A DNA stretch of 14,041 nucleotides, taken from an uncultured Erysipelotrichaceae bacterium (GTDB lineage: Bacteria > Bacillota_I > Bacilli_A > Erysipelotrichales > Erysipelotrichaceae). This document shows positions 1 through 6,725 of this stretch, one piece after another. The translations under genes were made by a program, and so were the position numbers. The notes under the pieces are model-generated. The model did not search any database, had not been told where the DNA came from, and saw only the letters and a list, made by a program, of their open reading frames with translations. The stretch is from contig CALCFG010000109.1 in the NCBI GenBank assembly GCA_937900565.1, positions 1 through 14,041 of the forward strand, given 5' to 3'. Position 1 is the first letter of the stretch, and each line of letters starts with the position of its first letter.

Positions 1-1
1 T

Positions 2-754
2 GCCATTACATTATTAAATCGTCGTGTTGAGGTATTATGTCAAGATAATACTTTAGTGCAAGGTATTATTTGTGGTAATTCACAATTACTTGATAATCAA
101 TGCAACGTTACAAGTGTGGATCAATTAAGTGTGCATTTATTTATGGATAAAGAGGATGTATTGGCAAAAGTAAATCCTGGAGATTTGATTGGATTTAGTG
201 CAAATTATCAACAATATGAGAAAACAATCATTTCTAAAGCGTTATTCCCACGTTGTCTAAATGCTGTAAGTTTACAATTGATGCAAGATTTAGCTAACGA
301 ATCTTTGCCATTTAATGTTGCATTTGCTTTTGTTAGTCAATCTGTTATTGGGTATCGTGGGACGATGACTGCTACTTATGTAACAAAACCAGATGTTGCA
401 TTGGCATTAACTTGCTTTGACGCTAATATAAAAGCCATTAATAATTTAAACAGTGTTTATGTCGGAATGTATGATCGTCAACTAATTCCAAGTGTTGCGT
501 TATTGGACTATGTAAAAGCAAATACTGATGTGACACCAATTGTTTCACTTATGGGGAATGATGGTTCATTTATCCATAAAACTTTGCAAGGAACACCTAC
601 GTTAAGCATGGGGATCGCATTGGGTAGCATGGGAAGTGACCATGAATGGCTTAATATCAATGCATTGGATCAATTATGCGTTCAATTGCAAAAAGTAATT
701 AAATCTTTAGATAATGACACCATGGACAAATTGGCGAATGGAGTCCGTAAATGA
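2..754 (+). CDS. M42 aminopeptidase-like protein lacking the visible catalytic residues (5' end outside window)
   Basis: The frame is open from base 2, so the gene starts upstream of the window; the internal GTG at 56 is not a credible start. The protein aligns by eye along its length with M42 (TET-type) metallo-aminopeptidases and with the intact M42 protein encoded next to it. Every active-site position I can compare is replaced. The AKAFDDR metal site reads SKALFPR (about nt 233-253). The QEEPGLRG catalytic pair reads QSVIGYRG (about nt 338-361). The third ligand Asp of AIDTTLAGD is Thr. The RYMH histidine region reads GSMGSDHE. Surrounding hydrophobic and glycine positions, including the FIHKT segment, are kept, so the fold is probably intact. 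The reading frame is undamaged, which suggests selection for a non-catalytic role. M42 enzymes form dodecamers, so a structural or regulatory subunit of the neighbour's complex is a plausible inference. The stop overlaps the next start (ATGA at 751-754). Confidence 0.8.
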   Translation, partial: AITLLNRRVEVLCQDNTLVQGIICGNSQLLDNQCNVTSVDQLSVHLFMDKEDVLAKVNPGDLIGFSANYQQYEKTIISKALFPRCLNAVSLQLMQDLANESLPFNVAFAFVSQSVIGYRGTMTATYVTKPDVALALTCFDANIKAINNLNSVYVGMYDRQLIPSVALLDYVKANTDVTPIVSLMGNDGSFIHKTLQGTPTLSMGIALGSMGSDHEWLNINALDQLCVQLQKVIKSLDNDTMDKLANGVRK

Positions 755-1803
755 TAGATCTAAAATGTTTACAAGAGATTACCACTTTGCCTGGAATTTC
801 TGGATTTGAACATGATGTAGTGAATTATTTAAAACCAATTTATCAAAATTTAGGCATGAAATGTCAGCAAGATGGAATTGGCTCATTGATGGCAATTGAT
901 CATGGTAAAGATGTAACGATGATGGTTGCATCCCATATGGATGAAGTTGGTTTTATTATCGAATCTATTGATGAACATGGTTTTTTATTTTTAAAAACAA
1001 TCGGATCGATTTGGCCTGCTATGTTAATGGGGCAATGGTTTCGCGTTGTTACGCGGGATGGTAAACATTATGATGGATTAATGGGTAGCATTGCTTCCCA
1101 TGGTTTACCAGCCGAAGAACGTAAAAAAGTCATGCCGATTGAAAAATTATATTTAGATTTAGGTGTATCAAACAGGCAAGAAGTTTTAAATCTAGGTATT
1201 CATGTTGGTGATATGGTTGTGCCATGGCCTCATTTTGAAATCATGAATAATAAGGATTATGTATCTGCCAAAGCATTTGATGATCGTATTGGGGTATTTA
1301 TCGAAGTTGAATTAGCTAAACGCTTGGCGCAAAAAACAAGCATTACGATGGTGTATGGTAACACAGTTCAAGAAGAACCTGGTTTACGTGGAGCTCGCAC
1401 ATTAGCGGATATTAGTCATTCCGATATGTGTTTTGCAATAGATACAACATTAGCAGGGGATACGCCATTAAATCAAAATATTTGTAAGTTAGGTGGTGGT
1501 GTGGTAATAAGCATGATTGATTCTAACAGCATTGCACCTCGAAAGCTAGTGCAATATGTTAGTCATATTGCAAAACAACATAATATTTCTACCCAATATG
1601 CTGTTTTCAATAAAGGTGGTACGGATAGTGGAAATATCCATAAAACACATGCTGGAATTGTTAATATGACATTATCTATTCCTATACGTTACATGCACAC
1701 CAATAGTAGTATCATTTCCATTAAAGATGTCGAAAGTTGCATTGCGTTATTGGAAGCAATTGCAATGGATATGAACAAAGAAACTTTTGAAAAAGTTATA
1801 TGA
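751..1803 (+). CDS. M42 family metallo-aminopeptidase
   Basis: Cytoplasmic di-metal aminopeptidase of the M42 (FrvX/YsdC/TET) family, which removes N-terminal residues from short peptides, usually inside a self-compartmentalised dodecamer. All expected active-site residues are visible: SHMDEVGF (His62, Asp64), AKAFDDR (Asp177/178), TVQEEPGLRGA (Glu208 base and Glu209 ligand), FAIDTTLAGDTP (Asp231) and RYMHTNSS (His316). GGTDSGNIH (from residue 289) is the family's usual glycine-rich segment. At 350 aa it has the normal family length. The ATG overlaps the stop of the dead M42 homologue, with GGAG at 740-743 as ribosome binding site, so the two are probably translationally coupled. No signal peptide is present. 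The exact peptide preference cannot be read from sequence. Confidence 0.93.
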   Translation: MIDLKCLQEITTLPGISGFEHDVVNYLKPIYQNLGMKCQQDGIGSLMAIDHGKDVTMMVASHMDEVGFIIESIDEHGFLFLKTIGSIWPAMLMGQWFRVVTRDGKHYDGLMGSIASHGLPAEERKKVMPIEKLYLDLGVSNRQEVLNLGIHVGDMVVPWPHFEIMNNKDYVSAKAFDDRIGVFIEVELAKRLAQKTSITMVYGNTVQEEPGLRGARTLADISHSDMCFAIDTTLAGDTPLNQNICKLGGGVVISMIDSNSIAPRKLVQYVSHIAKQHNISTQYAVFNKGGTDSGNIHKTHAGIVNMTLSIPIRYMHTNSSIISIKDVESCIALLEAIAMDMNKETFEKVI

Positions 1804-1808
1804 GGAGA
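1802..1808 (+). promoter_or_regulatory. Ribosome binding site fixing the start of the Ntn hydrolase
   Basis: GAGGAGA lies 5 nt upstream of the ATG at 1814 and overlaps the M42 stop codon (1801-1803). It selects the start giving MWGIIATW over an in-frame ATG at 1787 inside the M42 gene, which would add nine residues not typical of the family. Confidence 0.8.
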
Positions 1809-1813
1809 AATAT

Positions 1814-2773
1814 ATGTGGGGTATTATTGCAACATGGCGTATGGCCAAAGAAGGTATTGAACAAGCCCATGAAATGTTAAAAAATGGAGCGAAAAGCGCT
1901 GATGCGATTGAAGTCGCAATTAAAGCTGTTGAAGATTTCCCATATTATAAATCTGTTGGTTATGGTGGATTACCTAATGAAGAACAAGTCGTGGAATTGG
2001 ATGCTGGATATATGGATGGTGACACATTAAGCGTTGGTGCCATTGGTGCCATTCAAGACTTTGCTAATCCAATTAGTATTGCTAAAAAATTAAGTACTGA
2101 GCCTGTAAATAACTTGTTGGTGGGTGCTGGTGCGAATAAGTACGCGAAAGAATTTCATTTTGAAGAAAAAGAAATGTTAACTGAACGTGCGAAAGCATTC
2201 TACCGTAAAAAGAAAAAGGAACTTGAAAAAGATAAAGAATTACGTCCATATGATGGCCACGATACTGTTGGTATGGTTTGTGTGGATGATAAGGGAAGTG
2301 TAATAGCTGCAACAAGTACTTCTGGATTGTTCATGAAACGTAGTGGCCGCGTGGGAGATTCACCACTTGTAGGTTCTGGTTTCTATGCCGACAGTGAAGT
2401 TGGTGGTGCAACCGCTACTGGCTTGGGGGAAGATTTAATGAAAGGATGCATTTCTTATGAAATCGTTCAATTAATGAAATCTGGTTTAACACCTCAAAAA
2501 GCTTGTGAAAAAGCTGTGAATGATTTGGATGCAAAATTAAAAGCACGTCGTGGTAAAGCTGGGGATTTAAGTGTTGTTGCCATGAATAATAAAGGTGAAT
2601 TTGGTTGTGCAACTAACATTGATGGTTTCTCTTTCTCAGTAGCTAATGATAGCCAAGAACCAATTGTTTATCTAGTTAACCGCAACGATGATGGTACATG
2701 TTCATTTGAAGTTGCGAGTCAAGAATGGTTAGACAACTACATGAAAACACGGACTGCACCAGTTGAGGAATAA
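1814..2773 (+). CDS. N4-(beta-N-acetylglucosaminyl)-L-asparaginase family Ntn hydrolase
   Basis: Glycosylasparaginase-type (T2 family) N-terminal-nucleophile hydrolase, 319 aa. Known members self-cleave before a Thr; the new N-terminal Thr then hydrolyses the amide between GlcNAc and asparagine. The hallmark GHDTVGMV places the predicted cleavage site before Thr151. Downstream are the substrate-binding segments SGRVGDSPLVGSGFYAD (residues about 176-192) and GGATATGLGED. The N-terminus MWGIIATW is the mature-type start and no signal peptide precedes it, so the enzyme should be cytoplasmic, unlike the exported or lysosomal versions. A lysine/glutamate-rich stretch (about residues 118-143) precedes the cleavage site. 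It sits between two peptidase genes. Family enzymes generally need the asparagine's amino and carboxyl groups free, so peptidase trimming would create its substrate. A plain isoaspartyl or asparaginase activity is the main alternative. Confidence 0.9.
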   Translation: MWGIIATWRMAKEGIEQAHEMLKNGAKSADAIEVAIKAVEDFPYYKSVGYGGLPNEEQVVELDAGYMDGDTLSVGAIGAIQDFANPISIAKKLSTEPVNNLLVGAGANKYAKEFHFEEKEMLTERAKAFYRKKKKELEKDKELRPYDGHDTVGMVCVDDKGSVIAATSTSGLFMKRSGRVGDSPLVGSGFYADSEVGGATATGLGEDLMKGCISYEIVQLMKSGLTPQKACEKAVNDLDAKLKARRGKAGDLSVVAMNNKGEFGCATNIDGFSFSVANDSQEPIVYLVNRNDDGTCSFEVASQEWLDNYMKTRTAPVEE

Positions 2774-2778
2774 ACGAT

Positions 2779-3897
2779 ATGAAAGAAAAGCTTTGTGAAT
2801 CGGTTGAAAAATTAATGCCACAACTTATTCGTGACATTAAAACAGTTTGTAATATTGATTCTCGTAAAAGTGAACCAAGTGAAAATGCGCCTTTTGGTCA
2901 AGGATGTGTTGATTGCTTAAATAAAGCATTAGAATTAGCCAAAGACTTAGGCTTTAAAGTAGAAAATGTGGGTAATCAGATTGGGATTGCTTCTTATGGT
3001 GAAAGTGATAGTTACATTGCGTGTGTTGGCCACTTGGATGTTGTGGATATTAATGGTACATGGAAAACTGATCCATTTACTTGCACAGAAATTGATGGCA
3101 CATTGTATGCCCGTGGCGTTTTAGATAACAAAGGGCCTATTTTTTCTTGCCTGTATGCGTTGAAAGCATTGGTAGATAGCAATTATGATTTCCCAATGCA
3201 AGTGCAAATTATTTTTGGTACGGATGAAGAAAGCGGTATGGCCGATATGAAATGGTATTTTAAAGATCATCCTTACCCATTAATGGGATTCACTCCGGAT
3301 TGCAAATTCCCGGTTGTTTATGCGGAAAGAGGACGCGCTGTCTTTAAAGTAAGTGTCAATACAGAATATACAGATGAATTCTATGCATGGATGAATCAAT
3401 ATATTTTAAATCATACTGATTTAGCATTAAGTTTAGGTGTGGATTATTCGGATGAAGAATTTGGTAAAAACCAAGTTCGTAAAGTGGAATTATTCAATGA
3501 AGCTAATGCTATGGGAATTACATTAGTGTGTTCTTACCCAGCTAGCTATACGTTAGATACCTTAACCAATGATTTAAAGAAACATTTATGTGAGCATGCA
3601 AATTTAACATTGGAATCTAATATTGACCCGGTTTATTTTGCGAAAGACACAACTTTAGTAAAATGTTTAGAAGCTGCTTATGAAGAAATTATGAATGAAG
3701 ATGGCAGTGCCGTAACAACTACTGGTGGTACATACGCTAAAGTGGTGAAAAATATTGTTCCTTTTGGACCGAGCTTTAAGGGACAAAAAGGCATTGGGCA
3801 TATGCCGAATGAATGGATGAATATTAGTGATATTGAAAAATGCACCAAGATTTATGCATTAGGACTTTATAAATTATTAGAATCAACAAAAGGATAA
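2779..3897 (+). CDS. M20 family dipeptidase (PepV/Sapep type) with a shortened lid domain
   Basis: Zinc peptidase of the M20 family, probably a cytoplasmic dipeptidase completing peptide breakdown. The full metal centre is visible: GHLDVVDINGTW (His85, Asp87), GVLDNKGP (Asp116), FGTDEESG (Glu150 base, Glu151), GFTPDCKFPVVYAERG (Asp174) and GIGHMPNEW (His341). TTGGTYAK (314-321) is a conserved segment of the second half of the catalytic domain. PepV enzymes are usually about 460-470 aa; this one has 372. The missing length lies between AERG (182-185) and TTGGTYAK, which is the lid domain. The lid motif resembling AHxSxPExGxNA, which supplies a substrate-binding histidine, is not visible. The start has GAGGAA at 2764-2769, overlapping the upstream gene's final codons. 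The frame is intact, so this is likely a genuine short-lid variant with altered substrate choice. Confidence 0.87.
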   Translation: MKEKLCESVEKLMPQLIRDIKTVCNIDSRKSEPSENAPFGQGCVDCLNKALELAKDLGFKVENVGNQIGIASYGESDSYIACVGHLDVVDINGTWKTDPFTCTEIDGTLYARGVLDNKGPIFSCLYALKALVDSNYDFPMQVQIIFGTDEESGMADMKWYFKDHPYPLMGFTPDCKFPVVYAERGRAVFKVSVNTEYTDEFYAWMNQYILNHTDLALSLGVDYSDEEFGKNQVRKVELFNEANAMGITLVCSYPASYTLDTLTNDLKKHLCEHANLTLESNIDPVYFAKDTTLVKCLEAAYEEIMNEDGSAVTTTGGTYAKVVKNIVPFGPSFKGQKGIGHMPNEWMNISDIEKCTKIYALGLYKLLESTKG

Positions 3898-3901
3898 TTA
3901 T

Positions 3902-4993
3902 ATGAAAAAATTAGGTATTTCAGTTTACCCACACCATTCCTCAATGGAAGAAGTTAAACAATACATTGATATGGCAGGTAAACTAGGCTTTAAACGTGTA
4001 TTTACCTGCATGTTAAGTGCTTCTGGTAAAAAAGAAGATATTGTTAATGAATTTACGACGTTATGCCAATATGCTCATCAATATGAAATGGAAGTTAGTG
4101 TAGATACCAATGAACGTGTATTTAAAGAATTGGGTGCTTCACCATATGACTTATCGCTATTTAAAGATATGGGCGTAGACATTATTCGTTTGGATGGTCA
4201 CTTTGGTGAAGTTGAAGATATTGAAATTACCAAAAATCAATACAATATCAAAATTGAATACAATTCCAGTGCAACTGTAGCCATTGATCATATGTTATTA
4301 AATGGTGCTAATCGTTTTAATATGTGTTTATGTGCTAACTTTTATCCCCAACGTTATACCGGAATGGGGTTGGAACGGTTTAACCAATTAAAAGAATTCT
4401 ATCGACCATTGGGATTAGATAATGCTTCGTTTGTTTCTTCTCAACAACCCCATACCCATGGGCCTTGGAAAGTTTATGAAGGGTTACCAACATTAGAAAT
4501 GCATCGTGATTGGCCAATTGATGTGCAATTACGTCACTTAATTGCTTTAGGTTATGATAAAGACTTTATTGTTGGTAATGCGTATGCATCTTATGAAGAA
4601 TTGGAAAGTTTAGCTAAAACTAATTTAAACAAAATCAGTGTAAAAGTGAATTGTTTTGATGATATCAGTGATGTTGAAAAAAATATTATTGAATTTGCCC
4701 ATCATTCACACCGTGATGATTGCAATGAATTAGTTGTTCGCTCCAGTGCACCACGTGTTGCATTTAAAGGACAATCCATTCCAGTAAGAACAGTGGAAAA
4801 AGAATATTTTGAAGTGGGTGATGTGATTATTGTTAATGATAATCTCGAACATTATCGTGGAGAATTAATGATTGTTAAGCAACCAATCAAAGTTGTACCA
4901 ACCTATAACTTAGTCGGAACAATTAACACAATGGAACAACATATCGTTGATTGTATCTTACCTAGATATAGCTTTGAATTAATCGTTGCTTGA
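3902..4993 (+). CDS. mupG: MupG/DUF871 family protein, candidate 6-phospho-N-acetylmuramidase
   Basis: A 363-aa protein of the DUF871 family: an N-terminal TIM barrel followed by a small beta-rich C-terminal domain. The founding studied member, Staphylococcus aureus MupG, cleaves the phosphorylated disaccharide MurNAc-6-phosphate-GlcNAc in the cytoplasm during cell-wall recycling. Family features seen here are the start MKKLGISVYP, the VDTNERVF strand (about 67-74), DIIRLDGHFG (93-102), CANFYPQRYTGMG (144-156), HGPWKVYEGLPTLEMHR (186-202) and the C-terminal RVAFKGQSIPVR/VGDVIIVND region. The ribosome binding site AAAGGA at 3889-3894 overlaps the stop of the M20 gene. The usual partners murQ, murP and murR are not in the window, and the gene sits among peptidases instead. 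Family membership is firm; the exact substrate here is inferred. Confidence 0.85.
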   Translation: MKKLGISVYPHHSSMEEVKQYIDMAGKLGFKRVFTCMLSASGKKEDIVNEFTTLCQYAHQYEMEVSVDTNERVFKELGASPYDLSLFKDMGVDIIRLDGHFGEVEDIEITKNQYNIKIEYNSSATVAIDHMLLNGANRFNMCLCANFYPQRYTGMGLERFNQLKEFYRPLGLDNASFVSSQQPHTHGPWKVYEGLPTLEMHRDWPIDVQLRHLIALGYDKDFIVGNAYASYEELESLAKTNLNKISVKVNCFDDISDVEKNIIEFAHHSHRDDCNELVVRSSAPRVAFKGQSIPVRTVEKEYFEVGDVIIVNDNLEHYRGELMIVKQPIKVVPTYNLVGTINTMEQHIVDCILPRYSFELIVA

Positions 4994-5000
4994 GAAAGGA
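4994..5000 (+). promoter_or_regulatory. Ribosome binding site fixing the cutC start
   Basis: GAAAGGA follows the mupG stop directly and lies 4 nt before the ATG at 5005. It favours MKQAMIEICAG, a typical CutC N-terminus, over an in-frame TTG at 4990 that would place the binding site inside the coding sequence. Confidence 0.75.
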
Positions 5001-5004
5001 ATTT

Positions 5005-5754
5005 ATGAAACAAGCTATGATTGAAATTTGTGCAGGGAGCTATGAAGATGCATTAGCTGCTTATCGTAATGGAGCAAAACGTGTAGAATTAAATTCGGCG
5101 TTGGCGTTGGGAGGATTGACACCAACATTGGCTTCCTTAATTTTGACAAAGCAAAATACTGACTTAAAAGTTATTTGCATGGATCGTCCCCGTGGGGCAG
5201 GTTTTTGCTACACGGATGTTGAAGTGGAAGTCATGTTTGCCGATGCAAAATTAATGTTGGACAATGGTGCCGATGGCATTGCTTTTGGATTTTTAAATCC
5301 AGATAGTACCGTTAATGTCGAATTAACTAAAAAAATGGTGGATTTTATTCATTCCTATGGGGATAGAGAAGCGGTGTTCCATCGTGCCTTTGATACAGTA
5401 AGTGATTACCAAATAGCTATGGAACAATTGTTAGCGTGCAATGTAGACCGTGTACTTACTAGTGGTTTGCAAGCAAAAGCTATGCAAGGAAAAGATTTAA
5501 TTAAAACATTGCAAGAAAAATATGGTGATCGCATTGAATTGTTGGCCGGTAGTGGCATGAATGATACCAATGCCAAAGAAATGATGGAATATACTGGAAT
5601 TAACCAAGTCCATTCATCATGTAAAGCATGGGTAAAAGATCCAACTACGATTGGTCAATATGTTAATTATAGTTATGGTAGTGATGGCCATGAAAGTGAC
5701 TATGATGTTGTGGACGGAAGTAAAGTAAAATTAATTGTTGAAAGTGTATTATGA
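5005..5754 (+). CDS. cutC: CutC family TIM-barrel protein
   Basis: A 249-aa member of the CutC family with nearly every family motif: IEICAGS (6-12), NGAKRVELNSALALGGLTPT (22-41), MDRPRGAGFCYT (59-70), FHRAFDT (125-131), DRVLTSG (148-154), LLAGSGMN (179-186) and QVHSSC (201-206). The family was named for a proposed copper-homeostasis role in E. coli that later work did not support, so its biochemical activity is unsettled. No Cys/His-rich metal site stands out here. It follows mupG by 11 nt and overlaps the next gene by ATGA. The neighbourhood of glycosyl-amide, amino-sugar and peptide hydrolases suggests a role on a sugar or glycopeptide intermediate rather than copper. That role is inference only. 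Confidence 0.9.
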   Translation: MKQAMIEICAGSYEDALAAYRNGAKRVELNSALALGGLTPTLASLILTKQNTDLKVICMDRPRGAGFCYTDVEVEVMFADAKLMLDNGADGIAFGFLNPDSTVNVELTKKMVDFIHSYGDREAVFHRAFDTVSDYQIAMEQLLACNVDRVLTSGLQAKAMQGKDLIKTLQEKYGDRIELLAGSGMNDTNAKEMMEYTGINQVHSSCKAWVKDPTTIGQYVNYSYGSDGHESDYDVVDGSKVKLIVESVL

Positions 5755-6629
5755 GCTTAAAAAAATTAAATGAACATAAAAAGTTTCGATGGTGTTTTAC
5801 TTTTGTTTGTGTCATTTTATCCGGTATTTTACAAGCAGTCATCATTCAAATGTTTATGCGTCCGATGCATTTATTATCCAGTGGATTTACGGGTGTTGCT
5901 ATCTTAATTGAAAATATTACTTCGACTTTTTTTGGTTTTACATTTTCAACGAGTTTAGGTATGTTATTGCTTAATATTCCAGTGGCATTATTTTGTATGA
6001 AAACAATCTCGAAACGGTTCGTATGGTTTTCTTTATTGCAAGTTGCCACAGCATCTATTAGTTTGCAAGTATTGAATGTTCAACCTATGTTTGATGATGC
6101 TTTATTAAATATTATCTTTGGTGGATTTGCCTACGGATTAATGACGGTATTGGCATTAAAGCGCAATGCATCAACTGGTGGTACAGACTTTATTGCATTG
6201 TATGTATCCAATAAAATTGGAAAATCTATTTGGGAATATGTGTTTGTTTTTAATGCAACACTAATTGTTATCTTTGGATTCATGTTTGGTTGGGAATACG
6301 CTGGTTATTCAATTCTATTCCAATTCATTTCAACTAAAACGATTGATAGTTTCTACAACCGTTATGAACGGATGACCTTGCAAATAACGACTGCCAAACC
6401 AGATGAGGTGATTTCTGCCTTAGTGCATAACTATCGTCACGGGATTTCGCGTGTTGACGGTATTGGTGGTTATTCCGGGCACCCGGTAAGTCTGTTACAT
6501 ACGGTTGTAAGTAGTTATGAAGTCAACGATATTGTTGAAGTCATCCGAAGCGTGGATGATAAAGTTATCATCAATGCCTTTAAAACCGAAAACTTCTATG
6601 GTGGATTCTATTTAAAACCGATTGAGTAA
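5751..6629 (+). CDS. YitT family integral membrane protein (DUF2179 C-terminus)
   Basis: A 292-aa membrane protein of the YitT/DUF161-DUF2179 family. Hydrophobic segments occur at about residues 15-36, 42-60, 67-84, 90-108, 118-136 and 163-195. The family signature STGGTDFIALYVS is at 141-153. From about residue 208 the chain becomes a soluble domain typical of DUF2179, ending GGFYLKPIE, with the glycine-rich DGIGGYSGHP stretch at 236-245. Molecular function is unknown for the family; transport has been suggested. The ATG overlaps the cutC stop, and the gene is the last of the operon before a hairpin. By position it is the only visible candidate for moving a substrate or product across the membrane, but nothing in the sequence proves transport. 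Confidence 0.88.
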   Translation: MSLKKLNEHKKFRWCFTFVCVILSGILQAVIIQMFMRPMHLLSSGFTGVAILIENITSTFFGFTFSTSLGMLLLNIPVALFCMKTISKRFVWFSLLQVATASISLQVLNVQPMFDDALLNIIFGGFAYGLMTVLALKRNASTGGTDFIALYVSNKIGKSIWEYVFVFNATLIVIFGFMFGWEYAGYSILFQFISTKTIDSFYNRYERMTLQITTAKPDEVISALVHNYRHGISRVDGIGGYSGHPVSLLHTVVSSYEVNDIVEVIRSVDDKVIINAFKTENFYGGFYLKPIE

Positions 6630-6655
6630 TTTACTATATTCTAAAATTATCGAAC

Positions 6656-6696
6656 AAAGCATTGATCGCTATAAATGGTGGTTAATGCTTTATTTT
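6656..6696 (+). terminator. Probable intrinsic terminator after the yitT-family gene
   Basis: AAAGCATTGATC (6656-6667) can pair with GGTTAATGCTTT (6680-6691) across a 12-nt loop: an 8-bp perfect core plus two G-U wobbles and two further pairs. The run TTTATTTT follows. The stem is AT-rich and the U-tract is interrupted, so termination may be partial. It immediately precedes the -10 element of the next gene. Confidence 0.5.
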
Positions 6697-6704
6697 GATA
6701 TAAT
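6696..6704 (+). promoter_or_regulatory. Extended -10 promoter of the broken membrane-anchored gene
   Basis: TGATATAAT matches the extended -10 form TGnTATAAT, with TATAAT at 6699-6704, 21 nt before the ATG at 6726. No good -35 hexamer lies 16-18 nt upstream, where the sequence is the right arm of the terminator stem. Transcription would start near 6711, just before the AAAGGGG ribosome binding site (6715-6721). Confidence 0.55.
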
Positions 6705-6725
6705 GGGTTCAATTAAAGGGGTTAT

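Noticed and set aside
2082..2612. Two His/Leu/Gln-rich minus-strand frames inside the Ntn hydrolase gene
   Set aside because: Composition is what the complement of this gene's codons produces. No start signals and no recognisable domains.
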